Part shown: in pieces, positions 40,148-49,600 of the stretch | How positions within the stretch are numbered: the stretch's first letter is position 1 | How the letters are laid out: each line of letters begins with the position of its first letter | IMG/VR virus record: IMGVR_UViG_3300023174_000007 | Location: 1 to 53,344 of that record | From: a virus | DNA: 53,344 bases | Strand: one strand, 5' to 3' | Translations under genes and position numbers: made by a program | The notes under the pieces: generated by a model | Database searches by the model: none | Seen by the model: the letters and a program-made list of their open reading frames with translations, nothing else | Told to the model about the DNA's origin: nothing

Positions 40148-42219
40148 TGGTTAAGAAGGTATTCACTATTGATACCTTGCCCGGCGTACAACGGGACGGC
40201 ACAATATTCGATATGAACTTCTATACAGACGCACTTTGGGTGCGTTTTCAACGTGGGCGTCCAAGAAAGATTGGTGGTTATCGAGCCATTACTAGTGATG
40301 CAAAAGGATACTCGCGTGGTATCTACGTTAACTCCCAAGACGGCAATAATCAAGTTTTTAACGGCTACAACAATGGTCTTGAAGTTCTTAACATTAACAA
40401 CAATGGTGTTGGCGCTGGCGTAAATCAATTTACGTTTACAGGATTAATATTGACACTTAATACTTTGGTAGGTGGTACGTTGTATACCAACGGCACATAT
40501 ACTAATGTAACTTTGACTGGCGGCTCTGGCACTGGCGCTAAGGCCACAATTGTGGTTTCTGGTGCAACGGTAACAACGGTTACTCTTACTAAACCCGGCA
40601 ATGGCTATACAGTAGGAAACACTTTAAGCGCTACTGCGGCAACAATTGGTGGCACTGGTAGTGGCTTTTCAATCAAAGTTGCCACAATCAACAATGGTTT
40701 TACAGCCAGCAATTTAAATTTGTGGCAGTTTGACTCTACGTTTGATGCTCAAGGTTCTGGTAATCAATTACTTGTAGCGCACGCTGGTCAAAATTTGGCA
40801 CAAATTGACCAAACATTTGCAACCCCTGTTTTAGCTGGAAATATCTCTGGGACAGTTTTGTCTCCGCTTGCAGATACTTCTGGAACAAACCCTACTGGTG
40901 ACGTTATTGAAGTTGCTGGCGGCGTAGTGGTACTTCATCCTTACGTCTTTGTCTATGGTGACAACGGCCTTATTAAGAACTGCGTAGCTGGAAATCCTTT
41001 TGATTGGAATGGCGCAGACGCTAACGAGACTAACGTGGCTTCTACGAAGATTGTTAAAGGCTTGCCAGTAAGAGGTGGTTCAAACGCTCCTTCAGGCTTA
41101 TTTTGGTCTTTAGACTCCTTGATTCGTGTTAGTTATACACCAACCACAGTAACCGTTTCAGGCACTCCACAGACGTTCTATTGGCGTTATGACATCATCT
41201 CTAGCCAGTCTTCTATTCTTTCCAGTCAGTGCGTCATTGAGTACGATGGCATCTATTATTGGATTGGTGTTGACCGCTTCTTACTTTACAACGGCGTTGT
41301 CAAAGAAATAAAAAACACATTTAATCAGAATTATTTCTTTGACAATTTAAATTATGCGCAACAGCAAAAGGTATACGCCAACAAGGTTCCTCGTTTTGGC
41401 GAAATCTGGTGGTTCTTTCCTTCAGGTGATAGCGAAGAGTGTAATGATTGCATCATTTATAACATCCGTGAAGATTGTTGGTATGACGCTGGTGGTGCTT
41501 TAGGAGCATATCGAACTGCTGGATTCTTTTCACAAGTATTCCATTACCCTATCAATGCTGGCTCAACTTTAAGCGAGTTGACTGAAGTTTTTTCTACAAC
41601 AGCAACCACAGTAAACGCAAGCGCAAATATTGAAATTCCTCAAACCAACTTAGTGTTATTAGGTCAACAAGTCATAGGCGCAGGTATTACAAATATTTCA
41701 CTTGTAATCGCAATTGCGCCAAGTGCAACACCTAACTATTTCACTGTTACGTTAGATAAGCCTGCCACAGCCTCTGCAACCGTCCCTGTGACGTTTAATA
41801 CGACGGCGGGTAGGATTACCCTTTGGCAACATGAAATTGGCACTGACGAAGTTATTTTTGAATCATCAGACGCAATTGATAGTTATTTTGAAACTAGCGA
41901 CTTAGGTTTTGTAGCTGGTGGCCCTGCCCAAACCGCGCCTGTAGGTGAAAATTTTTGGGTCAACTTAGAACGTGTTGAGCCTGATTTTATTCAAGAGGGC
42001 GAAATGACTTTTTTAGTTACTGGTCGACCGTATGCACAATCAGCAGACGTAGCCTCGCAAGAATATACATTTTTCCCAGACACAGGCAAAATTGATATGC
42101 GTCAACAACGTCGAGAAATTCGTTTACGTTTTAGAAGTAATGTACAGGGTGGAACTTTTCAAATGGGTAAGGTGTTGTTAAGCGTAACGCTTGGCGACGT
42201 CAGACCTTTCGGAAACTAA
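40147..42219 (+). CDS. Tail nozzle / stabilisation protein
   Basis: The 690-aa product begins FTIDTLPGVQRDGTIFDMNFYTDALWVRFQRGRPRKIGGYR, typical of podovirus nozzle (P22 gp10-like) proteins that close the tail tip. Two beta inserts interrupt it: residues about 104-183 (GTLYTNGTYTNVTLTGG...GNGYTVGNTLSAT) and about 470-552 (SELTEVFSTTATTVNASANI...). The core continues with HPYVFVYGDNGLIKNC and RQQRREIRLRFRSNVQGG. The frame overlaps the previous gene by one base. Confidence 0.8.
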   Translation: MVKKVFTIDTLPGVQRDGTIFDMNFYTDALWVRFQRGRPRKIGGYRAITSDAKGYSRGIYVNSQDGNNQVFNGYNNGLEVLNINNNGVGAGVNQFTFTGLILTLNTLVGGTLYTNGTYTNVTLTGGSGTGAKATIVVSGATVTTVTLTKPGNGYTVGNTLSATAATIGGTGSGFSIKVATINNGFTASNLNLWQFDSTFDAQGSGNQLLVAHAGQNLAQIDQTFATPVLAGNISGTVLSPLADTSGTNPTGDVIEVAGGVVVLHPYVFVYGDNGLIKNCVAGNPFDWNGADANETNVASTKIVKGLPVRGGSNAPSGLFWSLDSLIRVSYTPTTVTVSGTPQTFYWRYDIISSQSSILSSQCVIEYDGIYYWIGVDRFLLYNGVVKEIKNTFNQNYFFDNLNYAQQQKVYANKVPRFGEIWWFFPSGDSEECNDCIIYNIREDCWYDAGGALGAYRTAGFFSQVFHYPINAGSTLSELTEVFSTTATTVNASANIEIPQTNLVLLGQQVIGAGITNISLVIAIAPSATPNYFTVTLDKPATASATVPVTFNTTAGRITLWQHEIGTDEVIFESSDAIDSYFETSDLGFVAGGPAQTAPVGENFWVNLERVEPDFIQEGEMTFLVTGRPYAQSADVASQEYTFFPDTGKIDMRQQRREIRLRFRSNVQGGTFQMGKVLLSVTLGDVRPFGN

Positions 42220-42220
42220 T

Positions 42221-42481
42221 ATGGCTATTGCGCTTGTATATGACCCTCGTTATCACACATGGAACTCTTGGACGAGTCTTATGTGCGAGGCTTATGCGGC
42301 GCAACAGCTATCAATAAATACTCCCGAAGAGGAGTGGAAGCAGTGGGCGGCAGGTTTAAAGGCGATTGACCTTTTTGTCAACGAAGGTATTCCTAGCCCC
42401 TATATATATGAGAACTGGCAAGACTGGGCATCAGCACTGGTCGGAGCAGTCAATCAATCAACTGAGGAAACGGCAACATGA
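42221..42481 (+). CDS. Small conserved tail-region protein
   Basis: ATG 42221 (not 42191) gives 86 aa after the nozzle stop. YEEW-like helices (EWKQWAAGLKAIDLFVNEGIPSPYIYENWQDWASALVGAVNQ) are a common element just after the nozzle gene in aquatic phages. No enzyme motif. Its stop overlaps the ACP gene by ATGA, so the ACP-KS pair is translationally coupled to a tail gene. Confidence 0.75.
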   Translation: MAIALVYDPRYHTWNSWTSLMCEAYAAQQLSINTPEEEWKQWAAGLKAIDLFVNEGIPSPYIYENWQDWASALVGAVNQSTEETAT

Positions 42482-42759
42482 ACTTCATTGAAATATTTAA
42501 TTATGTGGCAAAGGTGGCGCGACCAGCACACGCCACAGCAACCATCGCAGAGGCGATGGAAGATGAGTTTGCGGATATTGGTTTAGATAGCCTAGATGGG
42601 CTAGTCATGCTAATGTACTTTGACGAAATCTACGGTATTGCAGACGAGGTAAGTAAAGAGTGGTCACCTAAGTCTGTCCAAGAACTCCATGACCTTGTGA
42701 TGGCTAATAAAACCAAAGAGCCTGTCTCGATGGAAGAAGTTGCGGAGATATGTAAATGA
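42478..42759 (+). CDS. Acyl carrier protein
   Basis: This 93-aa acidic protein has the ACP core FADIGLDSLDGLVMLMYFDEIYGI, in which Ser38 lies in DSLD, the site where a 4'-phosphopantetheine arm is attached (E. coli ACP Ser36, ADSLD). Helix II acidic residues that dock partner enzymes follow (Asp40, Glu-Asp pattern). No phosphopantetheinyl transferase is encoded in the window, so the host enzyme would have to charge it. It overlaps the tail protein gene upstream and the ketosynthase gene downstream (both ATGA), which argues for a matched ACP-KS pair. Confidence 0.85.
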   Translation: MNFIEIFNYVAKVARPAHATATIAEAMEDEFADIGLDSLDGLVMLMYFDEIYGIADEVSKEWSPKSVQELHDLVMANKTKEPVSMEEVAEICK

Positions 42760-43865
42760 TTTATTTAACGCACTATCGTACAGCCTCTACTCAAGACGTT
42801 GAATTATTTGACGATATTATCTATCCACAAAAGGTAAATTGGTTTCCAGATACCTACAATCGAACAAAACTAGGTTTAGTCTACGTTCCCCACAAGTTGG
42901 CGGAAAAAGTACTTGACCCTGAGTTGCTTACCTATCTACGGGAAAACCCTGTAGGCAAGACTGCTTTTATTCTTGCTGGTGGCAACGCACATTTTGCTGG
43001 CATCGGTCAACGTGAGTACAAATCACGCCTGACTTACACCTACAAGTTCCTGCCATTCACGTTGACGCAGGTCTATGCGGGTCGTATTGCTCAGTCTTTT
43101 GGTGAGATGGACATGGTCACAACCGATGCTAGCGCCTGCGCATCAAGTCTTAAAGTAATGATGGATGTAACTAGCCTCATCAACTTTTATGACTATGAGC
43201 GCGTAATTGTTCTAACTGTTGAAGACGGTGTATCTAATGCTGTTTTAGAGTTCTTTGGGGACTCCAAGGCCGTACTTACTGAAAAGCAAGAACAAGAAGG
43301 TATAAAGCCATCCGCTTTCGATTCGATTAACTTTGGGTTTCGTATTGGGCAAGGAGCCGCCTTGGCAATCTTTGAATCTAGCAAAGCTGTTGCTCAACAA
43401 CAAATCAATCCTCATGCTCAATTAATGGGCGCGTACAGCGCTTCAGAGCGTTCTACCAATGCAATTGGACAATGTGAGGATGGTGAGGGGTTCATTAAAG
43501 CCATAGAAGGTGCATTGCACTATGGTAATTTAACCCCTAATGAGATTAAAATAGTAAAAACCCACGGCACTGGAACTGCGTCCAACAACAAAGCTGAAAA
43601 GAATGCTTTGAATCAAACGCTAAAAGCATTCGTTGCAACCTCGTATAAACAGAAGATTGGTCATACGATGGGTAGCAGTGGACTGCTTGAAACACTTTTA
43701 CTTTTAGATGATATTAAATCTGGTGTTGTTCCTGCAATTGCAAATCGAACCGAAAGCGATTCGGTATTCCTTTCGGATTCGACAACGCCACCGAATGGCT
43801 TGATAATGAGTCTAGCGGCTGGGATGGGAAATATCTATTCTGCCGCAATTTTTAAGGGGATGTGA
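42756..43865 (+). CDS. Beta-ketoacyl-ACP synthase (KAS I/II-like)
   Basis: The 369-aa product has the full elongating-KS triad: Cys128 in TTDASACASS, His270 in KTHGTGT, and His303 in KQKIGHTMGSSG, with Lys298 five residues before it as in FabF. Spacings (142 and 33) are near those of FabF. The class condenses an acyl-Cys enzyme with malonyl-ACP. It is about 40 residues shorter than FabF at the N-terminus. It sits after ACP and before a conserved tail-region gene. The palindrome family seen in the initiator gene recurs here at 43750-43766 (ACCGAAAGCGATTCGGTA). Substrate unknown. Confidence 0.85.
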   Translation: MIYLTHYRTASTQDVELFDDIIYPQKVNWFPDTYNRTKLGLVYVPHKLAEKVLDPELLTYLRENPVGKTAFILAGGNAHFAGIGQREYKSRLTYTYKFLPFTLTQVYAGRIAQSFGEMDMVTTDASACASSLKVMMDVTSLINFYDYERVIVLTVEDGVSNAVLEFFGDSKAVLTEKQEQEGIKPSAFDSINFGFRIGQGAALAIFESSKAVAQQQINPHAQLMGAYSASERSTNAIGQCEDGEGFIKAIEGALHYGNLTPNEIKIVKTHGTGTASNNKAEKNALNQTLKAFVATSYKQKIGHTMGSSGLLETLLLLDDIKSGVVPAIANRTESDSVFLSDSTTPPNGLIMSLAAGMGNIYSAAIFKGM

Positions 43866-44308
43866 TGCTGGTCGATAGCAAAAAGAAAGAATTAGGTACT
43901 GAAGCAATCTTAATGATTGCCGCTCAAGAGACTAAGTCAAAATATCCCGCGTCCACAATTTACGCGGCGATGGTCAAAGAAATGAATATGCAAGGCACTT
44001 CTATAGTCCGTAACGGCAATACTCTTTTTGTTGTTCACAACGCCGAGGGGCGTGTAGGAGTGTTTCGCGCTTTAAATGCAGACACTGCTCGCAACTACCT
44101 AGAGAGTTCATACGCCTTTATTCAGGGGGCATACAAAATGGGCTTTGATACGCTTGTAAGCGAGTTTGAAGACCCAACGATTATGAACATTTTTAAAGCT
44201 ATTTCGCGCAACCCTCCGCAAGAGGGTATGGGGTATCGCGCTGAAAAGACTAACAAAGGTTTTCGCGTGACGGTCAAGTTAGGGCCAAAACGGGCTGAGA
44301 GGGAATAA
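43862..44308 (+). CDS. Conserved tail-region protein after KS, unknown
   Basis: The 148-aa product has a mixed alpha-beta N-terminal (AILMIAAQETKSKYPASTIYAAMVKEMNMQGTSIVRNGNTLFVVHNAEGRVGVFRALNADT) and a MNIFKAISRNPPQEGMGYRAEKTNKGFRVTVKLG end. Similar proteins are common in aquatic phages without ACP-KS genes, so it probably belongs to the tail module and not to the lipid pair. The N-terminal half faintly recalls an acyltransferase-like fold (GNAT), a weak impression only. Confidence 0.7.
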   Translation: MMLVDSKKKELGTEAILMIAAQETKSKYPASTIYAAMVKEMNMQGTSIVRNGNTLFVVHNAEGRVGVFRALNADTARNYLESSYAFIQGAYKMGFDTLVSEFEDPTIMNIFKAISRNPPQEGMGYRAEKTNKGFRVTVKLGPKRAERE

Positions 44309-44309
44309 T

Positions 44310-46028
44310 ATGAGCGCAGTATTTGAAGCTGTTGCAGATGTTGTTGAGACCGTATTTGACGCCGTTGGTGATGTGGTTGAAGTTGTCAGTGACGTTGTTG
44401 AAACGGTTGTTGAAACAGTTTCAACTGTTGTTGAGGCGGTCATTGAAGACCCTTTGCCAGTGTTGCTATCTGTTGCGGGAAGTTATATTGGTATTCCTCC
44501 TTATGTCACTATGGCGGCACTTACGGCGGCTCGTGGTGGTGACCTTGAAGACATTGCTTTGTCAGCGGGTATGGCTTATATTGGCGGAGAGATTGCGCCG
44601 AGCATTTCAAGTTCTATTTCCTCAACTGTGTCTTCATCATTTATTGAGGCTGGATTTAATGAAACATTTACCGAGGTTGCTAGTAATTCAATTAGCAAGG
44701 GTTTAGTTAATGGAACTATGGCTGAAATAAAAGGCGGTAGTTTTGAAGATGGTTTTGCTGGTGGATTTGTTGGCGGTATGGTACAAGGCGGTGTTGGAGA
44801 AGTTGCTAGTTTTGTAAAAGACGATGTAATTGACTTAGCTATGGAAAATGGCTTGGATTTAAAAGACGCAACGTCCGTATACAATGCCAGCGTAAAAGCG
44901 GTCTCTGCTGGAGTTACTTCTGAGGTAACTGGTAAAAATGACTTTGTAACATCATTTACAAATAGCGCTATTGGTTCTGGTATTGACTCTGGCGCTCGTT
45001 CATTAAACGTGACAATTGATGAGCAGTTTAAAACTGCCGCAACCGATTGGAACGAAAAAGATAAAGAAGGAACTCCTATTGATGTAGCCGTAACTGGCGC
45101 AGGGATTCCAAATGACGTAGTTTCTCAAGTGCAGGTCTCTGATATTGGCGTTGACGCTACTGCTGATACCAACATGGTTCAAACAAAGCCAGATAGCACT
45201 ATTGATACTGCAAACGTATTGGCTGATACTGTTGCGAATAGAACTAATAATGTTGCTTCTGTTGGCGAAACAGCCGCATCAGACATTTCTGTATTGCCTG
45301 AAACAGTATTAGCAAGCGCTCCAACGGCAGAGACTGTAACTGATTTTGCTGATACAACTGTAGCACCTACAAGTATTGAAGAAATTTTAGCTAACACGGC
45401 TAATCAAACTAAAGATGTTCCTGAAAACTTAGTTGATATTGCCAGCACATTACCATCAAGCACAGAAGCTGTTGCAGAGCCTGTCGGTGGATTGACAACG
45501 GTTGCTCAGTCTCCTTCAATAGAGCCTAAAGGTGGTTTGACAACTATAGCTGAGTCAACTGCTCCAGTAGTTGATATGGGGGACGTAGCTAAAACAGCGG
45601 CTGTGTCTGAAGCCCCTGTATCTGAAAATTTATTGACCGCTGGATTGGTTCAAGAACCACCCGTAGGTGGCCTAACTACCGTTGCGCAAGAAACGCCTCA
45701 AGACAAGATGGCAAGTTCAATGGGCTTTAAACCTACAGACATAACTAAACCAGTAGTAGCAAGTGTTGGCAGTTTGCTTAAACAACAATTTAATAAAGCA
45801 AAAAGCCCTGCATCTCGCACTCCTGCTCGTCCTACTGGCGGATTGCAAATGGCTAGTGCGGTTACTAAAAAACCAACAGCACCTCCAGCAAAAATGGATG
45901 TGTCAAAGTTAATTCCAATACAAAAAGCAACTACAACGGCTCCAGCTAAAACATTAGCTAGTAACGCAAAATTAAGCCCTGTGACTAACATTGCAGGTCT
46001 CACCTCATTGCTGAAAAAGACAGGATAA
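44310..46028 (+). CDS. Internal virion protein with membrane-active N-terminus
   Basis: The 572-aa product has a Val/Asp heptad-like start (residues 5-46, VADVVETVFDAVGDVVEVV pattern), then hydrophobic, glycine-rich segments (VLLSVAGSYIGIPPYVTMAALTAARGG...GMAYIGGEIAPSISSSI; AGGFVGGMVQGGVGEVASF) that could insert in membranes. The rest is disordered, with three VGGLTTVAQ-type repeats (about residues 391-455) and a Pro/Thr/Lys tail. Proteins like this are ejected to form a channel for DNA in podoviruses. Inferred from position and hydrophobic pattern. Confidence 0.65.
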   Translation: MSAVFEAVADVVETVFDAVGDVVEVVSDVVETVVETVSTVVEAVIEDPLPVLLSVAGSYIGIPPYVTMAALTAARGGDLEDIALSAGMAYIGGEIAPSISSSISSTVSSSFIEAGFNETFTEVASNSISKGLVNGTMAEIKGGSFEDGFAGGFVGGMVQGGVGEVASFVKDDVIDLAMENGLDLKDATSVYNASVKAVSAGVTSEVTGKNDFVTSFTNSAIGSGIDSGARSLNVTIDEQFKTAATDWNEKDKEGTPIDVAVTGAGIPNDVVSQVQVSDIGVDATADTNMVQTKPDSTIDTANVLADTVANRTNNVASVGETAASDISVLPETVLASAPTAETVTDFADTTVAPTSIEEILANTANQTKDVPENLVDIASTLPSSTEAVAEPVGGLTTVAQSPSIEPKGGLTTIAESTAPVVDMGDVAKTAAVSEAPVSENLLTAGLVQEPPVGGLTTVAQETPQDKMASSMGFKPTDITKPVVASVGSLLKQQFNKAKSPASRTPARPTGGLQMASAVTKKPTAPPAKMDVSKLIPIQKATTTAPAKTLASNAKLSPVTNIAGLTSLLKKTG

Positions 46029-46031
46029 GAC

Positions 46032-48602
46032 ATGGCTATTTTACAAAAACGCAAATCAAGTAGACAGCTTCCTGAAGCAAGGGGAATTCAACGCTCACCA
46101 CTAGATAGCGTTATTCGTGGCGGTGATAACGCTCCATCTATTTCTGGTGGTCGTCCCTCATCAATCACTTCAGGCGGTGGCTTTGAAACTTCTAATCCTT
46201 TGACTTCCTCTACTAAGCGTCCTTTTACTTCAACGGTAACTAATCCTACACCATCATTGACATCAAAGACTTCTTCGGTTCCTAAAACTTCTTTGACTCC
46301 ACGAACAACTTTAACTACTAAACCTGCAACGACTAAGCCAACAATTACAACTAAAACTCCTACTACCCCTGCGACTAAAACAACGCCAGTTAATGTTAAT
46401 ACAAGGCCAACAATTTCAAAGTCTACTGGAACTAATAATTCCATAACTAGTAAAGTGCTAAATGCAGGTACAGGCGCAATTATTGGTGCTGGTACAAAAT
46501 TATTATTTGACAAGGTTTCTGGTAAACCTGTTGTTACACCTCCTTCTGGCGGCACAAAAACTCCTGCTGGCGGAACAACAAAACCTGCGGGTGGTGGAAG
46601 CACGCCAAATATTAGTAGACCCAAGACGCCTACTAGCACAATAAACCCAGTAACTAAGTTGCCAACAGGTACTGGGTTTGGAGATGACAAAGAAGAATTT
46701 ACAACAGACTCATTAGGTAATACTTATAAGACTATGCCTGATGGTACGTCTGTGCTTTATCGCGCCGCAGAGGTTGATGAAGATGTTGAAGCAACTACGC
46801 CAACTGGTGGAGGAACTCGCAGTATTGGTGGAACTGACACAACTGTTGCAAATACAGATATGCAGTATTACCAAGACGATGCAGGCAACATCTACACAAT
46901 GAACGAAGATGGTAGCTATGCTTTGTTTGCTGACGTAAATCAATCTGAAAATGACGCTAATACCGCTTTTGCTGACAATACTTATATTGACCCTGATACC
47001 AATCAAGTTTGGACTTTAGCTGAGAATGGTGAATGGTCAACAGTTGGTGAGTCCCTACCGAATGATGATAACGATATAAGTTCAAGAATCGGGCCTAAAT
47101 TTGATACTAATTATTTAGCGGATAACAATGAATTTCCTAATGAAAATGATTATTTATTAGCAGACACTAATGGCTTCACCTACGATAATGGAGACGACTA
47201 TGAAGTCAAGCGCGGAGGACTAATTACTATGATGAAAAACGGTGGGCTTCCACATTTTGAAGAAGGCGGCGTAACGCAATATCACGACGACGGCTCTTAC
47301 ACTATTACATACGATGACGGCTCAACAGTAACTTATGATTCTGATGGCGACCAATATAGCACTTCGGTTCCAGATGAAGACCCAGTAACAGGAGTATTTA
47401 CGCCTAAGAAAGTAACAATAGCGCCGGGATATAGTACAGGTAAATACGACCCTAAAAATAAAATTTATTCAAGCAGTAAACTAGGTTCAGAGTGGCCTGC
47501 TGGTTTTATGGCTAATGGTGATGGTACTGCCACAATGGTTAACGATGACGGCTCTACAATGACCGTTGACGCTGAAATGAACCCTGTATACACAACTAAC
47601 GCAACTGATAGAACTGAAACAAGCAGGTCTTTTACTGATGAACTTGGTAATTTAATTAATAAAGGCACAGGTCTTGGTAAGAGTGCTTTGGATAGTATTA
47701 CTGGTGCATTGGGTACTACCGCAGGCGCGGCTGGTGCTGGTGCTTTGATTGCATCATTGCTTGGTAGTGACTTTAGTGGTGGTTCTGGTTCACAAAACCA
47801 AGGCGTTGATATGTCTAAGGTTGGTGTTATTAACCCACGCACAACAGACTTTGGGATTGGCCCAACTAAATTTGTTGGTTATGAAGACTACGGTACAGGC
47901 GGTGGGGACTACACGCCTAATGCGGAATTGTTGACTAACCTAAATGCGCCGGGCTACAACCCTGTTAACGAAGGTGACTACGGCTACGAAGAAGTTCCTG
48001 AAGAAAGAACTCCTCAAATGGCTTCAGGTGGTTTGTCTTCAATGTCAAGCCCAGTTGCGTCTTACTACACGTTTGGTCAACCTGCGGACATTTTGGCAAA
48101 CTTAGGTATGCGCCCACAGCCGCCAATGAATCCGCCTGAAATGATGACTCAAGTTGGTCAACAACTACCACCTCAGCAAGCGCAACAGCAAAGATTGCCA
48201 CAACAAGCGCCTCCTATGGCTCCACAACAGATGTCGCCTCAAATGCCACAGCAAGGCATAATGCCACAACAGCAAGGTATGCCTCCCCCAATGCGTAAGG
48301 GTGGATTGCTTCACATTTCTAATGTGCCAATGGTAGAAGGTCGTATGGATTTCCGTAACGGCTCTGCTGTACATGGAGAAGGCGATGGACAGTCAGACGA
48401 CATTCCTGCTATGTTAGCTGATGGTGAATATGTAATTGACTCTGAGACTGTGGCACAAATTGGCAACGGTTCAACTAAGGCTGGCGCACAGGCTTTGGAT
48501 AAATTTCGCGAGAGTATCCGCGCCCACAAGCGTTCTGCCCCCGTAAATAAAATCCCACCAAAAACAAAGGTGTTGACCTCATACCTTAAAGGAGTAAAAT
48601 AA
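46032..48602 (+). CDS. Large Thr/Pro-rich virion protein
   Basis: The 856-aa product has a Thr/Pro-rich first quarter (residues about 50-135), then repeated D/G-rich hairpins (YHDDGSYTITYDDGSTVTYDSDGDQYS, DGTATMVNDDGSTMTVD), a glycine segment (GALGTTAGAAGAGALIASLLG), a Gln/Pro stretch (QQLPPQQAQQQRLPQQAP), and a C-terminal QSDDIPAMLADGEYVIDSETVAQIGNGSTKAGAQALDKFRESIRAHK that is common in aquatic phage ejection proteins. RGG, NGG, EGG and KGG motifs as in other virion proteins here. Likely internal. Confidence 0.65.
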   Translation: MAILQKRKSSRQLPEARGIQRSPLDSVIRGGDNAPSISGGRPSSITSGGGFETSNPLTSSTKRPFTSTVTNPTPSLTSKTSSVPKTSLTPRTTLTTKPATTKPTITTKTPTTPATKTTPVNVNTRPTISKSTGTNNSITSKVLNAGTGAIIGAGTKLLFDKVSGKPVVTPPSGGTKTPAGGTTKPAGGGSTPNISRPKTPTSTINPVTKLPTGTGFGDDKEEFTTDSLGNTYKTMPDGTSVLYRAAEVDEDVEATTPTGGGTRSIGGTDTTVANTDMQYYQDDAGNIYTMNEDGSYALFADVNQSENDANTAFADNTYIDPDTNQVWTLAENGEWSTVGESLPNDDNDISSRIGPKFDTNYLADNNEFPNENDYLLADTNGFTYDNGDDYEVKRGGLITMMKNGGLPHFEEGGVTQYHDDGSYTITYDDGSTVTYDSDGDQYSTSVPDEDPVTGVFTPKKVTIAPGYSTGKYDPKNKIYSSSKLGSEWPAGFMANGDGTATMVNDDGSTMTVDAEMNPVYTTNATDRTETSRSFTDELGNLINKGTGLGKSALDSITGALGTTAGAAGAGALIASLLGSDFSGGSGSQNQGVDMSKVGVINPRTTDFGIGPTKFVGYEDYGTGGGDYTPNAELLTNLNAPGYNPVNEGDYGYEEVPEERTPQMASGGLSSMSSPVASYYTFGQPADILANLGMRPQPPMNPPEMMTQVGQQLPPQQAQQQRLPQQAPPMAPQQMSPQMPQQGIMPQQQGMPPPMRKGGLLHISNVPMVEGRMDFRNGSAVHGEGDGQSDDIPAMLADGEYVIDSETVAQIGNGSTKAGAQALDKFRESIRAHKRSAPVNKIPPKTKVLTSYLKGVK

Positions 48603-49597
48603 TGGCTGGCTTATTTCAGGGTGACCCACTACCCGCGATTACCAAGACAACGGAAGCCCAACAGACGGCTCCAGAATTTTATACAAATTATTTACAAGAC
48701 ATAGCAAACCTTGGACAGAACGCTGTTCAACAAGGCGGTGTAGCTGGCTTTAGCCCACTACAACAGCAAGCCTTCCAAATGGCTCCAGACGTTGCTTTTG
48801 CTGGTGCTGGGTCTATGGGTGCATCTTCTCAATTACTCGGTCAGGCGGGTGCTACAACCGTTCCTGATGTCATTGCTGACTACATGAATCCCTACACCTC
48901 AAGCGTGGTGGATGAGATGGGTCGTTTGACTAATCGAAATGTGCAGGAAAACATTCTCCCTAATCTTGGTGCGGCGGCTATTGGCTCTGGTCAATTTGGC
49001 TCACGTCGTCAACAACAAGTTACTGGTAACGCTTTGCGTGACATCCAAGCCGACTTATCTGGTAAGCAAATGCAAGCGCTTCAGCAAGGTTATACACAGG
49101 CTGGCACGCAGGCTCAAACCGATTTATCTCGCGCATTATCTGCTGGTCAGGCCTTTGAGAATCTAGGTCAAGCACAGCAGGGGATGGGCGTAGCAGGTCT
49201 AAAGACTATGTCGGACTATGGCGCTCAACAGCAGGCTCAAGGCCAACGACTACTTGATTACCCAATGGCTCAGACTCAGCAATTTGCCAAGTTAATGCAG
49301 GGCTATCAAATGCCTATGGGGACAACTACACAAACAACTGGCTCAGAGGGTTACTCCAATAGTCCCTTGTCTCAGATTGCTGGCTTGGGTTCTTTAGTTG
49401 CTTCTTTGTTTCCAAACACAAGTGTTGCGGACGCACAAAAAGCTTATTACGACAGAGGCGGCAAGCCTGTTGCAGAGGGCGGTTCTATTAAAAAGACTGG
49501 TTTTCGTATGGCTGATGGCGGAATGGCTCCAACAGGTGCAGAATTCCATGATGGTAGCGGAAACTTTTACGATGCCGATGGCTACTTAGTGAGGTAA
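48602..49597 (+). CDS. Internal virion (ejection) protein
   Basis: The 331-aa product is Gln/Ala/Gly-rich with helices: QTAPEFYTNYLQDIANLGQNAVQQGG, then MNPYTSSVVDEMGRLTNRNVQENILPNLGAAAIGSGQFGSRRQQQVTGNALRDIQADLSGKQMQALQQGYTQAGTQAQ. This set is common in aquatic phages as part of the ejectosome, similar in placement to P22 gp7/gp20. It ends in a MADGGMAPTG linker and a HDGSGNFYDADGYLVR tail. Overlaps the preceding stop by one base. Confidence 0.7.
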   Translation: MAGLFQGDPLPAITKTTEAQQTAPEFYTNYLQDIANLGQNAVQQGGVAGFSPLQQQAFQMAPDVAFAGAGSMGASSQLLGQAGATTVPDVIADYMNPYTSSVVDEMGRLTNRNVQENILPNLGAAAIGSGQFGSRRQQQVTGNALRDIQADLSGKQMQALQQGYTQAGTQAQTDLSRALSAGQAFENLGQAQQGMGVAGLKTMSDYGAQQQAQGQRLLDYPMAQTQQFAKLMQGYQMPMGTTTQTTGSEGYSNSPLSQIAGLGSLVASLFPNTSVADAQKAYYDRGGKPVAEGGSIKKTGFRMADGGMAPTGAEFHDGSGNFYDADGYLVR

Positions 49598-49600
49598 TAA

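Noticed and set aside
46088-46690. 200-aa minus-strand open frame rich in Val and Gly
   Set aside because: It is the antisense shadow of the Thr/Pro-rich gene at 46032-48602, with no ribosome site.
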